Of a DNA stretch of 64,000 nt, positions 43,174 through 53,047 are shown piece by piece (within the stretch, counting starts at the first letter, position 1; each line of letters opens with the position of its first letter). The notes beneath the pieces are model-generated. The model was not told the DNA's origin. It made no database searches and saw only the letters and a program-made list of their open reading frames with translations. This DNA is from Escherichia coli (GTDB lineage: Bacteria > Pseudomonadota > Gammaproteobacteria > Enterobacterales > Enterobacteriaceae), in the NCBI GenBank assembly GCA_021307345.1, contig CP089930.1:4374521-4438520 (forward strand), read 5' to 3'. Made by a program: the position numbers and the translations under genes.

Positions 43174-44496
43174 TTAATCAAACTGTAGCTGCGGCACAAT
43201 CTCTTTGGCCTGCGCCAGGAACTCACTGCGATCGGAGCCAGTCAGCCCTTCGGTACGCGGCAGTTTCGCCGTCAGCGGGTTTACGGCCTGCTGGTTGATC
43301 CATACTTCATAGTGCAAATGCGGCCCGGTTGAACGCCCGGTGTTACCGGAAAGCGCGATACGATCGCCTCGTTTTACCTTCTGCCCCGGTTTCACCAGAA
43401 TCTTGCGCAGGTGCATATAACGCGTGGTATAGGTGCGGCCATGACGGATCGCAACATAATAACCTGCGGCGCCACTGCGTTTGGCTACAACCACTTCACC
43501 GTCACCCACCGAAAGTACCGGCGTACCCTGTGGCATCGCGAAATCAACGCCCCTGTGCGGCGCAACGCGGCCTGTTACCGGGTTCAGACGACGCGGGTTA
43601 AAGTTAGACGAGATACGGAACTGCTTCGCCGTCGGGAATCGCAAGAATCCTTTCGCCAGACCAGTACCGTTACGATCATAGAACTTGCCATCTTCGGCAC
43701 GGATAGCGTAGTAATCTTTACCTTCAGAACGCAAACGTACGCCCAGTAACTGGCTTTGCTCACGTTTGCCATCAAGCATTTCACGTGACATTAATACCGC
43801 AAATTCATCGCCTTTTTTAACCTTCCGAAAGTCCATCTGCCACTGTAACGCTTTAATCACTGCGCTCACTTCAGCACTGGTTAAACCAGCACTTCTGGCG
43901 CTGGCAACAAAGCTCGACCCTACAGTGCCTTTCAGTAGATTATTAACCCACTCCCCTTGCTGCATTTCGCTGGTCATTTTAAAACCGTTTGCTGCAGTGC
44001 GGTCATAGGTACGCGTTTCCCGACGAGAAACCTCCCAGGTCAGACGTTGTAAATCGCCCTCTGCGGTTAATGTCCAGGTGAGTTGTTGACCAATTTTCAG
44101 GTTACGCAGATCTTTATCCGCAGCAGCCAGTTGGGTGATATCACCCATATCAATACCATATTGATTGAGGATGCTACTTAGCGTATCGCCTGTAGAAACA
44201 ACATATTCATGCACACCCGCTTCTCCGGCGATCTTGTCGTCCAGTTCATCTTGCGGAATGGCTTCATCTTCTTGTGCGGCTTGATCAATCGGTTCACTGG
44301 CTTCAGGTAAGAGTGAACGGATTTCGTTTTGTTCCAGCTCAATGGTTTTAACAATTGGCGTGGCGTCGCGGTGGTAAACATAGGGCCGCCAGACAGCGAC
44401 GGCCAGAGTAAGAACGGTGAGCGACCCCAACATAACGCGGTGTGGTCGCGGTAAATTATTAAACGCCAGGGCGACAGAGCGGGCTATCTGTTGCAC
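43174..44496 (-). CDS. mepM: murein DD-endopeptidase MepM
   Basis: A 440-residue periplasmic hydrolase cutting D-Ala-mDAP crosslinks, needed for wall expansion. One N-terminal membrane anchor (about 20-40), an OapA-type/LysM segment (VVSTGDTLSSILNQYG, about 97-140) and a C-terminal M23 peptidase domain with HRGVDFAMPQGTPV and HLHYEVW. It follows znuA by 15 bases and is often transcribed with it. Confidence 0.96.
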   Translation of the reverse strand: MQQIARSVALAFNNLPRPHRVMLGSLTVLTLAVAVWRPYVYHRDATPIVKTIELEQNEIRSLLPEASEPIDQAAQEDEAIPQDELDDKIAGEAGVHEYVVSTGDTLSSILNQYGIDMGDITQLAAADKDLRNLKIGQQLTWTLTAEGDLQRLTWEVSRRETRTYDRTAANGFKMTSEMQQGEWVNNLLKGTVGSSFVASARSAGLTSAEVSAVIKALQWQMDFRKVKKGDEFAVLMSREMLDGKREQSQLLGVRLRSEGKDYYAIRAEDGKFYDRNGTGLAKGFLRFPTAKQFRISSNFNPRRLNPVTGRVAPHRGVDFAMPQGTPVLSVGDGEVVVAKRSGAAGYYVAIRHGRTYTTRYMHLRKILVKPGQKVKRGDRIALSGNTGRSTGPHLHYEVWINQQAVNPLTAKLPRTEGLTGSDRSEFLAQAKEIVPQLQFD

Positions 44497-44511
44497 GTAA
44501 TCACTTCCTCA

Positions 44512-45444
44512 TTAATCTCCTTTCAGGCAGCTCGCGTACTGGTTGGCTAATTGATTCAGAAATTCTGAATAGCTTGTTTTACCCAGTTTGATATTCGTCC
44601 CAAGGGGATCCAACGTTCCCATACGAACGGATGTCCCTCGTGCGACGCTTTCAACGACCGCTGGCCTGAACTGTGGTTCAGCAAAAACGCAGGTTGCTTT
44701 TTGCTCAACCAACTGTGTTCTTATTTCATGTAAACGCTGCGCGCCCGGTTGAATCTCTGGGTTAACGGTAAAATGACCAAGCGGTGTCAGTCCGAATTGT
44801 TTTTCGAAGTAGCCGTAAGCATCATGAAAAACGAAATAACCTTTTCCCTTGAGCGGCGCGAGCTCATTACCAACCTGTTTATCGGTTGCAACTAATTGTG
44901 CCTCAAAATCCTTCAGGTTGGCGTCAAGTTTGGCTCGACTTTGCGGCATAAGTTCCACTAATTTTCCATGGATTGCAACCGCTGTAGCCCGCGCTATCTC
45001 TGGGGAGAGCCAAAGATGCATGTTGAAATCGCCGTGATGGTGATCTTCGTCACTTTTTTCCGCGTGGTTATGATCATCATCATCGCCGTGAATACTTTTC
45101 ATCAGCATCGGTTTTACATTCTCAAGCTGCGCAATCGTTACCTGTTTCGCCTCAGGTAATTTGCTCACCGGCTTTTGCATAAACGCTTCCATCTCCGGGC
45201 CAACCCAGACGACTAAGTCCGCGTTCTGTAAGCGTTTTACATCCGATGGACGCAGTGAATAATCGTGTTCTGAAGCACCATCAGGCAGTAATACTTCAGT
45301 CTCTGTTACCCCATCAGCAATGGCGGAAGCGATGAATCCAACAGGTTTAAGCGAAGCAACAACGGCGGCATCTGCCGCCTGTGTTGCACCACCCCAGAGA
45401 GCGGCGGATAATGCTGCGAAAAGAAGCGTTTTTTTATGTAACAT
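44512..45444 (-). CDS. znuA: zinc ABC transporter periplasmic binding protein
   Basis: A 310-residue high-affinity Zn2+ chaperone. Signal peptide ([23 protein letters not shown]), the His/Asp-rich loop (residues about 138-160, HGDDDDHNH ... EDHHHGD) and metal-binding histidines in [17 protein letters not shown] and [10 protein letters not shown]. The ATG at 45444 gives the known length. Upstream in-frame codons run through the Zur operator and are not used. Confidence 0.97.
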   Translation of the reverse strand: MLHKKTLLFAALSAALWGGATQAADAAVVASLKPVGFIASAIADGVTETEVLLPDGASEHDYSLRPSDVKRLQNADLVVWVGPEMEAFMQKPVSKLPEAKQVTIAQLENVKPMLMKSIHGDDDDHNHAEKSDEDHHHGDFNMHLWLSPEIARATAVAIHGKLVELMPQSRAKLDANLKDFEAQLVATDKQVGNELAPLKGKGYFVFHDAYGYFEKQFGLTPLGHFTVNPEIQPGAQRLHEIRTQLVEQKATCVFAEPQFRPAVVESVARGTSVRMGTLDPLGTNIKLGKTSYSEFLNQLANQYASCLKGD

Positions 45445-45476
45445 AATGCGACCAATCATCGTAATGAATACAAGAA

Positions 45477-45496
45477 GTGTGATATTATAACATTTC
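45477..45496. promoter_or_regulatory. Zur operator between znuA and znuCB
   Basis: Minus strand GAAATGTTATAATATCACAC is the Zur palindrome-like box described for E. coli znu; it sits in the 78-base divergent gap and controls both sides. Confidence 0.93.
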
Positions 45497-45522
45497 ATGA
45501 CTACTGCAAGACTAAAATTAAC

Positions 45523-46278
45523 ATGACAAGTCTGGTTTCCCTGGAAAATGTCTCGGTTTCTTTTGGCCAACGCCGCGTCCTCTCTGATGTGTCGCTGGAA
45601 CTTAAACCTGGAAAAATTTTGACCTTACTTGGGCCGAACGGCGCAGGTAAGTCGACGCTGGTGCGGGTTGTGCTCGGGCTGGTAACACCAGATGAAGGTG
45701 TTATCAAGCGCCACGGAAAACTGCGTATCGGCTACGTGCCGCAAAAGCTCTATCTCGACACCACGTTGCCACTGACCGTAAACCGTTTTTTACGCTTACG
45801 CCCCGGTACATATAAAGAAGACATTCTGCCCGCACTGAAACGCGTTCAGGCCGGGCATCTGATTGACGCGCCAATGCAAAAGCTCTCTGGCGGCGAAACG
45901 CAGCGTGTACTGCTGGCGCGCGCGTTGTTAAATCAACCGCAATTATTAGTGCTGGATGAACCCACTCAAGGCGTGGATGTAAATGGTCAGGTTGCGTTGT
46001 ACGACCTGATTGATCAACTGCGCCGCGAACTGGATTGTGGCGTATTAATGGTTTCTCACGATCTGCATCTGGTGATGGCAAAAACCGATGAAGTACTTTG
46101 CCTCAATCACCACATCTGTTGTTCCGGCACACCGGAAGTCGTTTCCCTGCATCCAGAATTTATTTCGATGTTTGGACCTCGCGGTGCTGAGCAACTGGGT
46201 ATCTATCGCCATCATCATAATCACCGCCATGATTTACAGGGGCGGATTATTCTGCGTCGGGGAAATGATCGCTCATGA
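45523..46278 (+). CDS. znuC: zinc ABC transporter ATPase
   Basis: A 251-residue ATPase with Walker [10 protein letters not shown], signature LSGGETQR and Walker [13 protein letters not shown]. The C-terminal His-rich tail (RHHHNHRHD) is typical of ZnuC. Its last 4 bases overlap znuB. Confidence 0.97.
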   Translation: MTSLVSLENVSVSFGQRRVLSDVSLELKPGKILTLLGPNGAGKSTLVRVVLGLVTPDEGVIKRHGKLRIGYVPQKLYLDTTLPLTVNRFLRLRPGTYKEDILPALKRVQAGHLIDAPMQKLSGGETQRVLLARALLNQPQLLVLDEPTQGVDVNGQVALYDLIDQLRRELDCGVLMVSHDLHLVMAKTDEVLCLNHHICCSGTPEVVSLHPEFISMFGPRGAEQLGIYRHHHNHRHDLQGRIILRRGNDRS

Positions 46279-47060
46279 TTGAATTATTATTTCCTGGTTG
46301 GTTAGCCGGGATCATGCTGGCCTGTGCCGCAGGTCCGCTGGGTTCGTTTGTTGTCTGGCGCCGTATGTCTTATTTCGGCGACACGCTGGCACATGCATCT
46401 TTACTTGGCGTCGCGTTTGGCCTGCTACTGGATGTGAATCCTTTCTATGCAGTGATTGCGGTTACGCTGCTGCTGGCGGGCGGTCTGGTATGGCTGGAAA
46501 AGCGCCCACAACTGGCGATCGATACATTATTGGGAATTATGGCGCACAGTGCTTTGTCGCTGGGTCTGGTCGTCGTCAGCCTGATGTCTAACATTCGCGT
46601 TGACTTGATGGCATACCTGTTTGGTGATTTGCTGGCAGTGACGCCGGAAGATCTTATCTCCATTGCGATTGGCGTGGTCATCGTGGTGGCAATTCTGTTC
46701 TGGCAATGGCGCAATTTGCTGTCGATGACGATTAGCCCGGATCTGGCGTTTGTCGATGGCGTGAAATTACAGCGCGTAAAATTATTGTTGATGCTGGTGA
46801 CGGCATTGACGATTGGCGTGGCAATGAAATTTGTCGGCGCGTTGATTATTACCTCGCTGCTGATTATTCCTGCGGCTACTGCACGTCGTTTTGCCCGCAC
46901 GCCGGAGCAGATGGCTGGTGTCGCTGTTTTGGTGGGGATGATTGCCGTAACTGGTGGTTTAACCTTTTCCGCGTTTTACGATACGCCAGCAGGCCCGTCG
47001 GTGGTGCTGTGTGCGGCGCTGTTGTTTATTATCAGTATGATGAAAAAGCAAGCCAACTAA
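46275..47060 (+). CDS. znuB: zinc ABC transporter permease
   Basis: A 261-residue ABC-3 family permease with seven to eight hydrophobic segments, starting [15 protein letters not shown]. It completes ZnuABC. A terminator follows, after which the gene order known from K-12 (ruvB-ruvA) is absent. Confidence 0.96.
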   Translation: MIELLFPGWLAGIMLACAAGPLGSFVVWRRMSYFGDTLAHASLLGVAFGLLLDVNPFYAVIAVTLLLAGGLVWLEKRPQLAIDTLLGIMAHSALSLGLVVVSLMSNIRVDLMAYLFGDLLAVTPEDLISIAIGVVIVVAILFWQWRNLLSMTISPDLAFVDGVKLQRVKLLLMLVTALTIGVAMKFVGALIITSLLIIPAATARRFARTPEQMAGVAVLVGMIAVTGGLTFSAFYDTPAGPSVVLCAALLFIISMMKKQAN

Positions 47061-47066
47061 GTTGCG

Positions 47067-47091
47067 ACTGGCACTATACAGTGCCAGTTTC
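47067..47091 (+). terminator. znuCB terminator
   Basis: 9-bp perfect stem ACTGGCACT / AGTGCCAGT with loop ATAC, followed by TTC. Confidence 0.7.
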
Positions 47092-47573
47092 ATCGACCAG
47101 GTCACCACATTGCGAGTATCAGCAAAAAACATTCTGTTAAGAACAAGCGACCAGAGAATGTTTATATGGTCTGCATAAAATCCATGTCCGCATTCGACAA
47201 ATTAAACGACGATATTAAGAATTCTCCTTTGCAGTTATTTCCCCACGAAAAATATTATCGTTCTCTCGAAAAAACGTGAGTGAGCAGATAAGCAGTCTCT
47301 GGAAACTGGCAATAAATACAGGAATGTAGCACCGAGAAATAGGAGTATCAGTATAAGTTCGTACAGCGTATGAATCGCAGCACATTTGCTCGCAGGGCAT
47401 TAAGTGCAGGAGTAAATCCAATCTTCATTACTGCACAGAGGGGCATTTTTCTGTTCGCATTGGGGGCAGATAATAATGACAATCCCCTGGCAATTCTGAA
47501 TGTAAATTTCAGTTCTGATGCACCAACAGTGCCCCGTTCAAAACGAGAAAGTAATCCCTTCTGTTTCAAATGC
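47092..47573. other. junction region between the znu and ycgN blocks
   Basis: About 480 bases linking two segments that are far apart in K-12. No intact gene is seen. On the minus strand, 47408-47545 encodes a short start-less frame with paired cysteines (GHCWC ... IICPQCEQ ... APLCSNE ... YSC), perhaps a zinc-ribbon protein remnant; the shadow frames of the same stretch are open as well. ruvB (expected after znuB) and hlyE (expected after ycgN) are both missing. Confidence 0.6.
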
Positions 47574-48035
47574 TCACTGCGCCCAGTCCGGTTTATTGAG
47601 TATATGATCCTGCCAGTCGATCACTTCTGATTCTTTCACCGCAATATGACGTACAGAGATTCGCTCACCGTGCATTGCCGCTTTCGAACCAGTCATCAGC
47701 GGATGCCACTCTGGCAATGCCTTCCCTTCCGCCAGCAATCGATATGCACAGGTTATCGGTAGCCATTCGAATGTTGGCAGGTTTTCGCGGGTTAATTTGA
47801 TGCAGTCAGGTTCAAACTCGAAGCGGCGTTCGTAGTTCCGACATTGACAGGTTTTAATATTAAGCTGACGGCAAGCGACGTTAGTGAAGTAGATTTCGTC
47901 GGTGTCTTCATCCATCAGTTTATGCAGGCAGCACTGACCACAACCATCACACAACGACTCCCATTCTGCATCGCTCATTTCATCAAGGGTTTTACTTTGC
48001 CAGAAAGGTATATCGCTCATCAGGTGTTCCGCCAT
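47574..48035 (-). CDS. ycgN: UPF0260 cysteine-cluster protein YcgN
   Basis: A 153-residue protein with the cysteine set of the YkgJ/CxxCxxCC superfamily: [34 protein letters not shown] and MTCAYR-like ITCAYR. It probably binds a metal or Fe-S centre; function unknown. The ATG at 48035 (MAEHLMSD) gives the K-12 length; an upstream ATG adds 5 residues. Followed by the junction region. Confidence 0.92.
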   Translation of the reverse strand: MAEHLMSDIPFWQSKTLDEMSDAEWESLCDGCGQCCLHKLMDEDTDEIYFTNVACRQLNIKTCQCRNYERRFEFEPDCIKLTRENLPTFEWLPITCAYRLLAEGKALPEWHPLMTGSKAAMHGERISVRHIAVKESEVIDWQDHILNKPDWAQ

Positions 48036-48112
48036 TACGTTAAAACGCACCTTATAACCAGTCTGGCATAGCGATGCAAGTTTTGCCGCCTCATTCAGGC
48101 GGCAAAAAAGTA

Positions 48113-48772
48113 TTACAAAACGCGAGTTGTCAAAGAATGACCATCGAAAGTAACAGTCAGTTCATCGCCACTGTATAGCGGGCCGACACCATCAGGCGTG
48201 CCTGTTAACACAACGTCACCGGCCTTGAGGGTAAAAAACTTGCTCATATAAGCAATCAGCGGAACGATTTTATGGATCATGTCCGCAGTCGTACCTTGTT
48301 GGCGTTGTTCGCCGTTAACGCTCAGACCCAGCGATGTATTTTGCGGATCGCCAGTGAACTCTGCGGCAGGAATAAACCCGGAAAGAGGACAAGAGTTATC
48401 AAACGCTTTGGCCTTTTCCCACGGCTGCCCGGCTTTCTTCATTTTTGCCTGAATATCACGTAATGTCAGATCGAGCGCCACGCCGTAACCTGCAATGGCT
48501 TTGCGCACATGCTCTTCCGTAGCCTGACGTAGCGTCGCGCCAATCAACACAGCCAGTTCTACTTCATGATGAACCGCGCCGAAATCTGAGGGAATAGCCA
48601 ATGGCTGGCGCAGATCGCACAGTGCCGTTTCAGGTTTAATGAACAACACGGGCTCTTCAGGTACTTCACTCCCCATCTCTTTAATATGTCTGGCATAATT
48701 ACTGCCAACACAAACTACTTTACTCACCGGATAATCCAGCAGTGCACCTTGCCAGTTGTGATGTTGATACAT
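48113..48772 (-). CDS. ycgM: fumarylacetoacetate hydrolase-family protein
   Basis: A 219-residue FAH-fold hydrolase. Metal ligands are in EVELAVLIG and the conserved [20 protein letters not shown] and [12 protein letters not shown] stretches are present. K-12 YcgM is thought to act on oxaloacetate enol or similar beta-keto acids; this is not certain. It lies between ycgL and ycgN. Confidence 0.93.
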   Translation of the reverse strand: MYQHHNWQGALLDYPVSKVVCVGSNYARHIKEMGSEVPEEPVLFIKPETALCDLRQPLAIPSDFGAVHHEVELAVLIGATLRQATEEHVRKAIAGYGVALDLTLRDIQAKMKKAGQPWEKAKAFDNSCPLSGFIPAAEFTGDPQNTSLGLSVNGEQRQQGTTADMIHKIVPLIAYMSKFFTLKAGDVVLTGTPDGVGPLYSGDELTVTFDGHSLTTRVL

Positions 48773-48843
48773 AACGTTCCTCTCACTTCATCGTGGATCT
48801 TAAAACCCGCTCCGACAAATATGATGCCACCGCCGGATATTGG

Positions 48844-49137
48844 TTATTTTTTAGTGCTGTCTGTATTTTTCGCCATCACAGAAAGATGTTGCTTCAGCAA
48901 ATCCTCAGGAGGAGGTGGCAATTGAAGATAATAGCCATGCTCAGCTAAGGCCTGTTTAACTTTCTCAATATCGGCATTTACCAGTTTTTTTCTCCCGTCC
49001 AATGGAAGAATCATCGCAAGTTGCGGTTGACCAAAACCTTTCATCAGCTCCTCTGGAACACGTGAAAAGTCGTCTTTTTTTTCAACATATAAATAGGTCT
49101 GGTCACGTTTACTACTTCGATAGATCACACAAAACAT
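48844..49137 (-). CDS. ycgL: YcgL-domain protein
   Basis: A 97-residue single-domain protein ([21 protein letters not shown]) with the PPPPEDLL motif of the YcgL family; function unknown. The K-12 annotation begins 11 codons further upstream; here the upstream residues differ, so the ATG at 49137 is the safest start. Divergent from minC. Confidence 0.9.
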   Translation of the reverse strand: MFCVIYRSSKRDQTYLYVEKKDDFSRVPEELMKGFGQPQLAMILPLDGRKKLVNADIEKVKQALAEHGYYLQLPPPPEDLLKQHLSVMAKNTDSTKK

Positions 49138-49265
49138 AATTTTACTCTGAATAAATGGGGGGGTGACTTGCCTCAATATAATCCAGACTATAACATGCCT
49201 TATAGTCTTCGTAATATCATCGCACGCTGATGATGATGGTAATTAGCTAATTGAGTAAGGCCAGG

Positions 49266-49961
49266 ATGTCAAACACGCCAATCGAGCTTAAAGGTAGCAG
49301 CTTCACCTTATCTGTGGTTCATCTGCATGAGGCAGAACCTAAGGTTATTCATCAGGCGCTGGAAGACAAAATCGCTCAGGCTCCGGCATTTTTAAATCAT
49401 GCTCCCATCGTACTCAATGTCAGTGGCCTCGAAGAACAGGTCAACTGGCCAGCAATGCACAAAGCTATCTCAGCAACAGGCTTGCGGATCATTGGTGTCA
49501 GTGGCTGCAAAAATGCGAAGCTGAAAGCTGAAATCGAAAAGATGGGGTTGCCGATCCTGACTGAAGGAAAGGAAAAAGCGCCACGTCCAGCACCGACTCC
49601 CCAGGTTCCTGCGAAAAATACAACACCGGACACAAAAACGCGCTTAATAGATACCCCTGTACGTTCCGGTCAGCGCATTTATGCGCCACAATGTGATCTG
49701 ATTGTTACAAGCCATGTTAGTGCAGGGGCTGAATTGATCGCAGATGGTAACATTCATGTCTATGGCATGATGCGCGGTCGTGCGCTAGCCGGGGCAAGTG
49801 GTGACCGGGAAGCACAAATATTTTGTACGAGTCTGATGGCAGAACTGGTCTCTATCGCCGGTGAATACTGGCTGAGTGATAAAATCCCAGCAGAATTTTA
49901 TGGCAAAGCAGCACGACTGCAATTAGTCGAAAACGCTTTGACCGTTCAATCGTTAAATTGA
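49266..49961 (+). CDS. minC: septum-site inhibitor MinC
   Basis: A 231-residue inhibitor of FtsZ assembly. N-terminal domain (1-100), a Pro-rich linker ([13 protein letters not shown]) and the C-terminal beta-helix domain with [20 protein letters not shown] that binds MinD. The N-terminal domain differs from K-12 MinC, as I recall it, at about ten positions, more than expected for E. coli strains. First gene of minCDE. Confidence 0.97.
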   Translation: MSNTPIELKGSSFTLSVVHLHEAEPKVIHQALEDKIAQAPAFLNHAPIVLNVSGLEEQVNWPAMHKAISATGLRIIGVSGCKNAKLKAEIEKMGLPILTEGKEKAPRPAPTPQVPAKNTTPDTKTRLIDTPVRSGQRIYAPQCDLIVTSHVSAGAELIADGNIHVYGMMRGRALAGASGDREAQIFCTSLMAELVSIAGEYWLSDKIPAEFYGKAARLQLVENALTVQSLN

Positions 49962-49984
49962 TCCCTTTTTAACAAGGAATTTTT

Positions 49985-50797
49985 ATGGCACGCATTATTG
50001 TTGTTACTTCGGGGAAAGGGGGCGTTGGAAAGACAACCTCCAGCGCGGCCATCGCCACTGGTTTGGCCCAGAAGGGAAAGAAAACTGTCGTGATCGATTT
50101 TGATATCGGCTTGCGTAATCTCGACCTGATTATGGGTTGCGAGCGCCGGGTCGTTTACGATTTCGTCAACGTCATTCAGGGCGATGCAACGCTAAATCAG
50201 GCGTTAATTAAGGATAAGCGTACTGATAACCTCTATATTCTCCCAGCTTCGCAAACTCGCGATAAAGATGCCCTCACCCGCGAAGGGGTGGCCAAAGTTC
50301 TTGATGACCTGAAAGCGATGGACTTTGAGTTTATCGTTTGTGACTCACCGGCGGGTATTGAAACCGGTGCATTAATGGCTCTTTATTTCGCTGATGAGGC
50401 CATTATTACCACCAACCCGGAAGTCTCCTCAGTGCGTGACTCTGACCGTATTTTAGGTATTCTGGCGTCGAAATCACGTCGCGCAGAAAACGGCGAAGAA
50501 CCCATAAAAGAGCACCTGCTGTTAACGCGCTATAACCCTGGTCGCGTGCACAAAGGAGACATGTTGAGCATGGAAGACGTGCTGGAGATCCTGCGCATCA
50601 AGCTCGTCGGCGTGATCCCAGAGGATCAATCAGTATTGCGCGCCTCTAACCAGGGGGAACCGGTTATTCTCGATATCAACGCCGATGCGGGTAAAGCCTA
50701 CGCTGATACCGTAGAACGTCTGTTGGGAGAAGAACGTCCTTTCCGCTTCATTGAAGAAGAGAAGAAAGGCTTCCTCAAACGCTTGTTCGGAGGATAA
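49985..50797 (+). CDS. minD: septum-site ATPase MinD
   Basis: A 270-residue ParA/MinD ATPase with the deviant Walker A KGGVGKTTS and Walker B-like FIVCDSPAGIE, ending in the amphipathic membrane-targeting helix (KGFLKRLFGG). It carries MinC to the membrane and oscillates with MinE. Confidence 0.98.
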   Translation: MARIIVVTSGKGGVGKTTSSAAIATGLAQKGKKTVVIDFDIGLRNLDLIMGCERRVVYDFVNVIQGDATLNQALIKDKRTDNLYILPASQTRDKDALTREGVAKVLDDLKAMDFEFIVCDSPAGIETGALMALYFADEAIITTNPEVSSVRDSDRILGILASKSRRAENGEEPIKEHLLLTRYNPGRVHKGDMLSMEDVLEILRIKLVGVIPEDQSVLRASNQGEPVILDINADAGKAYADTVERLLGEERPFRFIEEEKKGFLKRLFGG

Positions 50798-50800
50798 GTT

Positions 50801-51067
50801 ATGGCATTACTCGATTTCTTTCTCTCACGGAAGAAAAACACGGCCAACATTGCAAAAGAGCGGTTGCAAATTATTGTTGCTGAACGCCGTCGCAGCGATG
50901 CAGAACCACACTATCTGCCCCAGTTGCGTAAAGATATTCTTGAGGTCATTTGTAAATACGTACAAATCGATCCCGAGATGGTGACCGTACAGCTTGAGCA
51001 AAAAGATGGTGATATTTCCATTCTTGAGTTGAACGTGACCCTGCCGGAAGCAGAAGAGCTGAAATAA
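50801..51067 (+). CDS. minE: topological specificity factor MinE
   Basis: An 88-residue protein: membrane/anti-MinCD segment (residues 1-31, [26 protein letters not shown]) and topological-specificity domain. It stimulates the MinD ATPase to confine division to midcell. Gap to minD is 3 bases. Confidence 0.98.
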
Positions 51068-51087
51068 GCTGTATTAGCTCAGGTCCG

Positions 51088-51128
51088 ATCTGACAGTTAC
51101 CGGTTATTTATACAGGTATCTGTCAGAT
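51088..51128 (+). terminator. hairpin after minE
   Basis: 9-bp inverted repeat ATCTGACAG / CTGTCAGAT, 20 bases past minE, with inner ACCGGT...ACAGGT pairing. No strong T-run, so termination is likely but not certain. Confidence 0.6.
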
Positions 51129-51667
51129 TACACTCTGGTTAAATTTTTCTCTTCCCCGGTTCGCTATTAAGTAATGTTGTCATCGGCGTCCAGGCACAAC
51201 CCCCTTCCCTCCGTTGAGTTCGCTCATTTGGTTGCTGCGTTGTTAGTACAGGAAATGGGAATTACCTCATGTTTTGTATAAACGGTAACACTCCCCATTC
51301 AAGCTCCAGCGTCAAATTAAGTCGCAACTAATTCACATTATCGCCACCAGAATAAAATCACTGACATTACGTTTTCTGATAAATATTGTTCACATATAAA
51401 TTACACAATAACATTGATATTTCAGATTGCCTTACCTTTGCAATGCAATGTTAACACTTGATGACATTTCTTGAATAAAATATTCAAAATCAATGAGTTA
51501 ATTATTATTTAAGATTATTCCCATTCAAGCGAAAAACATAACTCTTATTATACAAACCGCGCTCATTTTGAATGATCTGAATAATATCGAGCGTTCTTTA
51601 GTTAAGCTGCTCTTAATTGAAGACGAAATTATTGTGTGTGCAACTTACTTAATACCGGACATCTAAG
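51129..51667. other. A+T-rich intergenic stretch between minE and ymgG
   Basis: About 540 bases without a credible gene. K-12 has a small gene (ymgI) in this interval; I could not recognise it here. The second half is very A+T-rich and probably carries the ymgG promoter. Confidence 0.5.
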
Positions 51668-52012
51668 TTGAAGAAAAAAACACTCGCCTTCGGGCTCATC
51701 TCAATATTACTCTGCTCCACGCCAGCCATGGCGGATATGAATCGCACCACTAAAGGCGCATTGTTAGGCGCAGGCGTAGGCTTACTGACTGGCAATGGCG
51801 TAAATGGCGTACTGAAAGGTGCTGCTGTAGGTGCAGGTGTTGGCGCAGTCACTGAAAAAGGTCGCGATGGTAAAAATGCCCGTAAAGGCGCAAAAGTAGG
51901 TGCGGCCGTTGGCGCAGTCACTGGCGTCCTGACCGGCAATGGTCTGGAAGGCGCGATTAAAGGTGCTGTGATTGGTGGTACAGGTGGTGCCATTCTGGGT
52001 AAAATGAAATAA
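51668..52012 (+). CDS. ymgG: glycine-zipper protein YmgG
   Basis: A 114-residue exported protein: signal peptide ([21 protein letters not shown]), then a glycine/alanine-rich zipper with repeated KGAxxGAGxG units ([53 protein letters not shown]). It matches E. coli YmgG in length. The start codon is TTG at 51668, without an obvious Shine-Dalgarno. Function unknown; such zippers often insert in membranes. Confidence 0.88.
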   Translation: MKKKTLAFGLISILLCSTPAMADMNRTTKGALLGAGVGLLTGNGVNGVLKGAAVGAGVGAVTEKGRDGKNARKGAKVGAAVGAVTGVLTGNGLEGAIKGAVIGGTGGAILGKMK

Positions 52013-52021
52013 GGTATGATG

Positions 52022-52351
52022 ATGAAAAAATTTGCTTTACTGGCTGGACTGTTTGTTTTCGCACCAATGACCTGGGCGCAGGATTATAATATTAAGAACG
52101 GCCTGCCGGCAGAAACCTACATTACTTGCGCAGAAGCCAACGAAATGGCAAAAACTGACAGCGCACAGGTTGCAGATATCGTCGCTGTAATGGGTAATGC
52201 CAGCGTTACTAGCCGTGATTTAAAAATTGAGCAATCTCCAGAACTGAGTGCCAAAGTGGTAGAAAAACTGAATCAGGTTTGTGCTAAAGATCCGCAAATG
52301 CTGTTAATTACCGCAATTGATGACACCATGCGTGCCATCGGCAAAAAATAA
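52022..52351 (+). CDS. ymgD: exported HdeA-like small protein YmgD
   Basis: A 109-residue protein with signal peptide (MKKFALLAGLFVFAPMTWA) and two cysteines (YITCAEANE, NQVCAKDP) as in the HdeA/YmgD fold. Three ATGs in a row (52016, 52019, 52022); the last gives the K-12 length and the best spacing to AAGG. It follows ymgG by 9 bases. Role in envelope stress is suspected, not shown. Confidence 0.9.
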   Translation: MKKFALLAGLFVFAPMTWAQDYNIKNGLPAETYITCAEANEMAKTDSAQVADIVAVMGNASVTSRDLKIEQSPELSAKVVEKLNQVCAKDPQMLLITAIDDTMRAIGKK

Positions 52352-52363
52352 TAGTTAATGTAG

Positions 52364-52396
52364 TACCGCGTCGATTTATTCGACGCGGTATATTTT
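52364..52396 (+). terminator. ymgGD terminator
   Basis: 10-bp stem TACCGCGTCG / CGACGCGGTA with A+T loop and following TATTTTT. Confidence 0.92.
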
Positions 52397-52657
52397 TAGC
52401 GGATGGATGTGCTTATAAACAAAAATGAAGTGTTAGTATTTGGCTTTGGTTTATTCCGTCAGTTTTCACTGTATCAAAAACTATTTTACTGCAATCATAT
52501 CCGTATACCCCCGCCTCACCGCAGAGTAATTTTCCCAAAACTAAACCTGACCAGTTTTTCCAGTTTCAAAGATTAATCATCTACTGATTGGATTTATAAG
52601 CATTTCTGATCAAATATCCTGTCAGCCCAAATTGTCAAAACGTATTTAAAAGAAGGG
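52397..52657. other. intergenic region between ymgD and ymgF
   Basis: About 260 bases of A+T-rich DNA between two convergent genes. No feature recognised. Confidence 0.5.
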
Positions 52658-52876
52658 TTAATGCTGATCCCTTTGGCTTACCAGCTTCTCTCTTAACCGG
52701 TTAAGCAAATTGATTACCAGCCAAACCAGTGCATTGATTAAATTTATGGTAACAAGCACTTCTCCTAGCCAGATGCTGGGTTTGGCGATCAGGATAATCA
52801 GGATGGAGATCAGCATAAACGCAATGGAAAAGATGATATACAAAGTGAAATAATCCAGGCTATTACTTTTGTTCAT
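52658..52876 (-). CDS. ymgF: small inner-membrane protein YmgF
   Basis: A 72-residue protein with two membrane helices (about 11-32 and 37-58: FTLYIIFSIAFMLISILIILI; VLVTINLINALVWLVI) and a basic tail. It matches E. coli YmgF, reported to interact with divisome proteins such as FtsL. The ATG at 52876 gives the known length. Confidence 0.9.
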   Translation of the reverse strand: MNKSNSLDYFTLYIIFSIAFMLISILIILIAKPSIWLGEVLVTINLINALVWLVINLLNRLREKLVSQRDQH

Positions 52877-53047
52877 GCTACTTACGGTGATCCTGACAAA
52901 ATCTTCAGACAATTATAGCAAACAAAATAATGAACAATAGTAACAAGAAGCAACGAACTAATTACCTGTCTACAATTGCACCATTTCATCGCCTTGCTGA
53001 TCAATTTTCAGCCAAATATCATCATGCTATATCAATTAGTGCAATAT

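Noticed and set aside
47067-47091. LexA-box-like CTG...GTG sequence after znuB
   Set aside because: The half-sites are CTG-N10-GTG, not CAG, and the bases form a perfect terminator hairpin behind znuB.
47092-47573. Remnant of hlyE, expected next to ycgN from the K-12 map
   Set aside because: No frame in this interval matches the HlyE sequence I remember, so I do not call a pseudogene.
48081-48107. Perfect hairpin between ycgM and ycgN as a terminator
   Set aside because: Strong stem (TTTTGCCGCCT / AGGCGGCAAAA) but no T-run after it on either strand, so termination is not supported; it may be an mRNA-stability stem.
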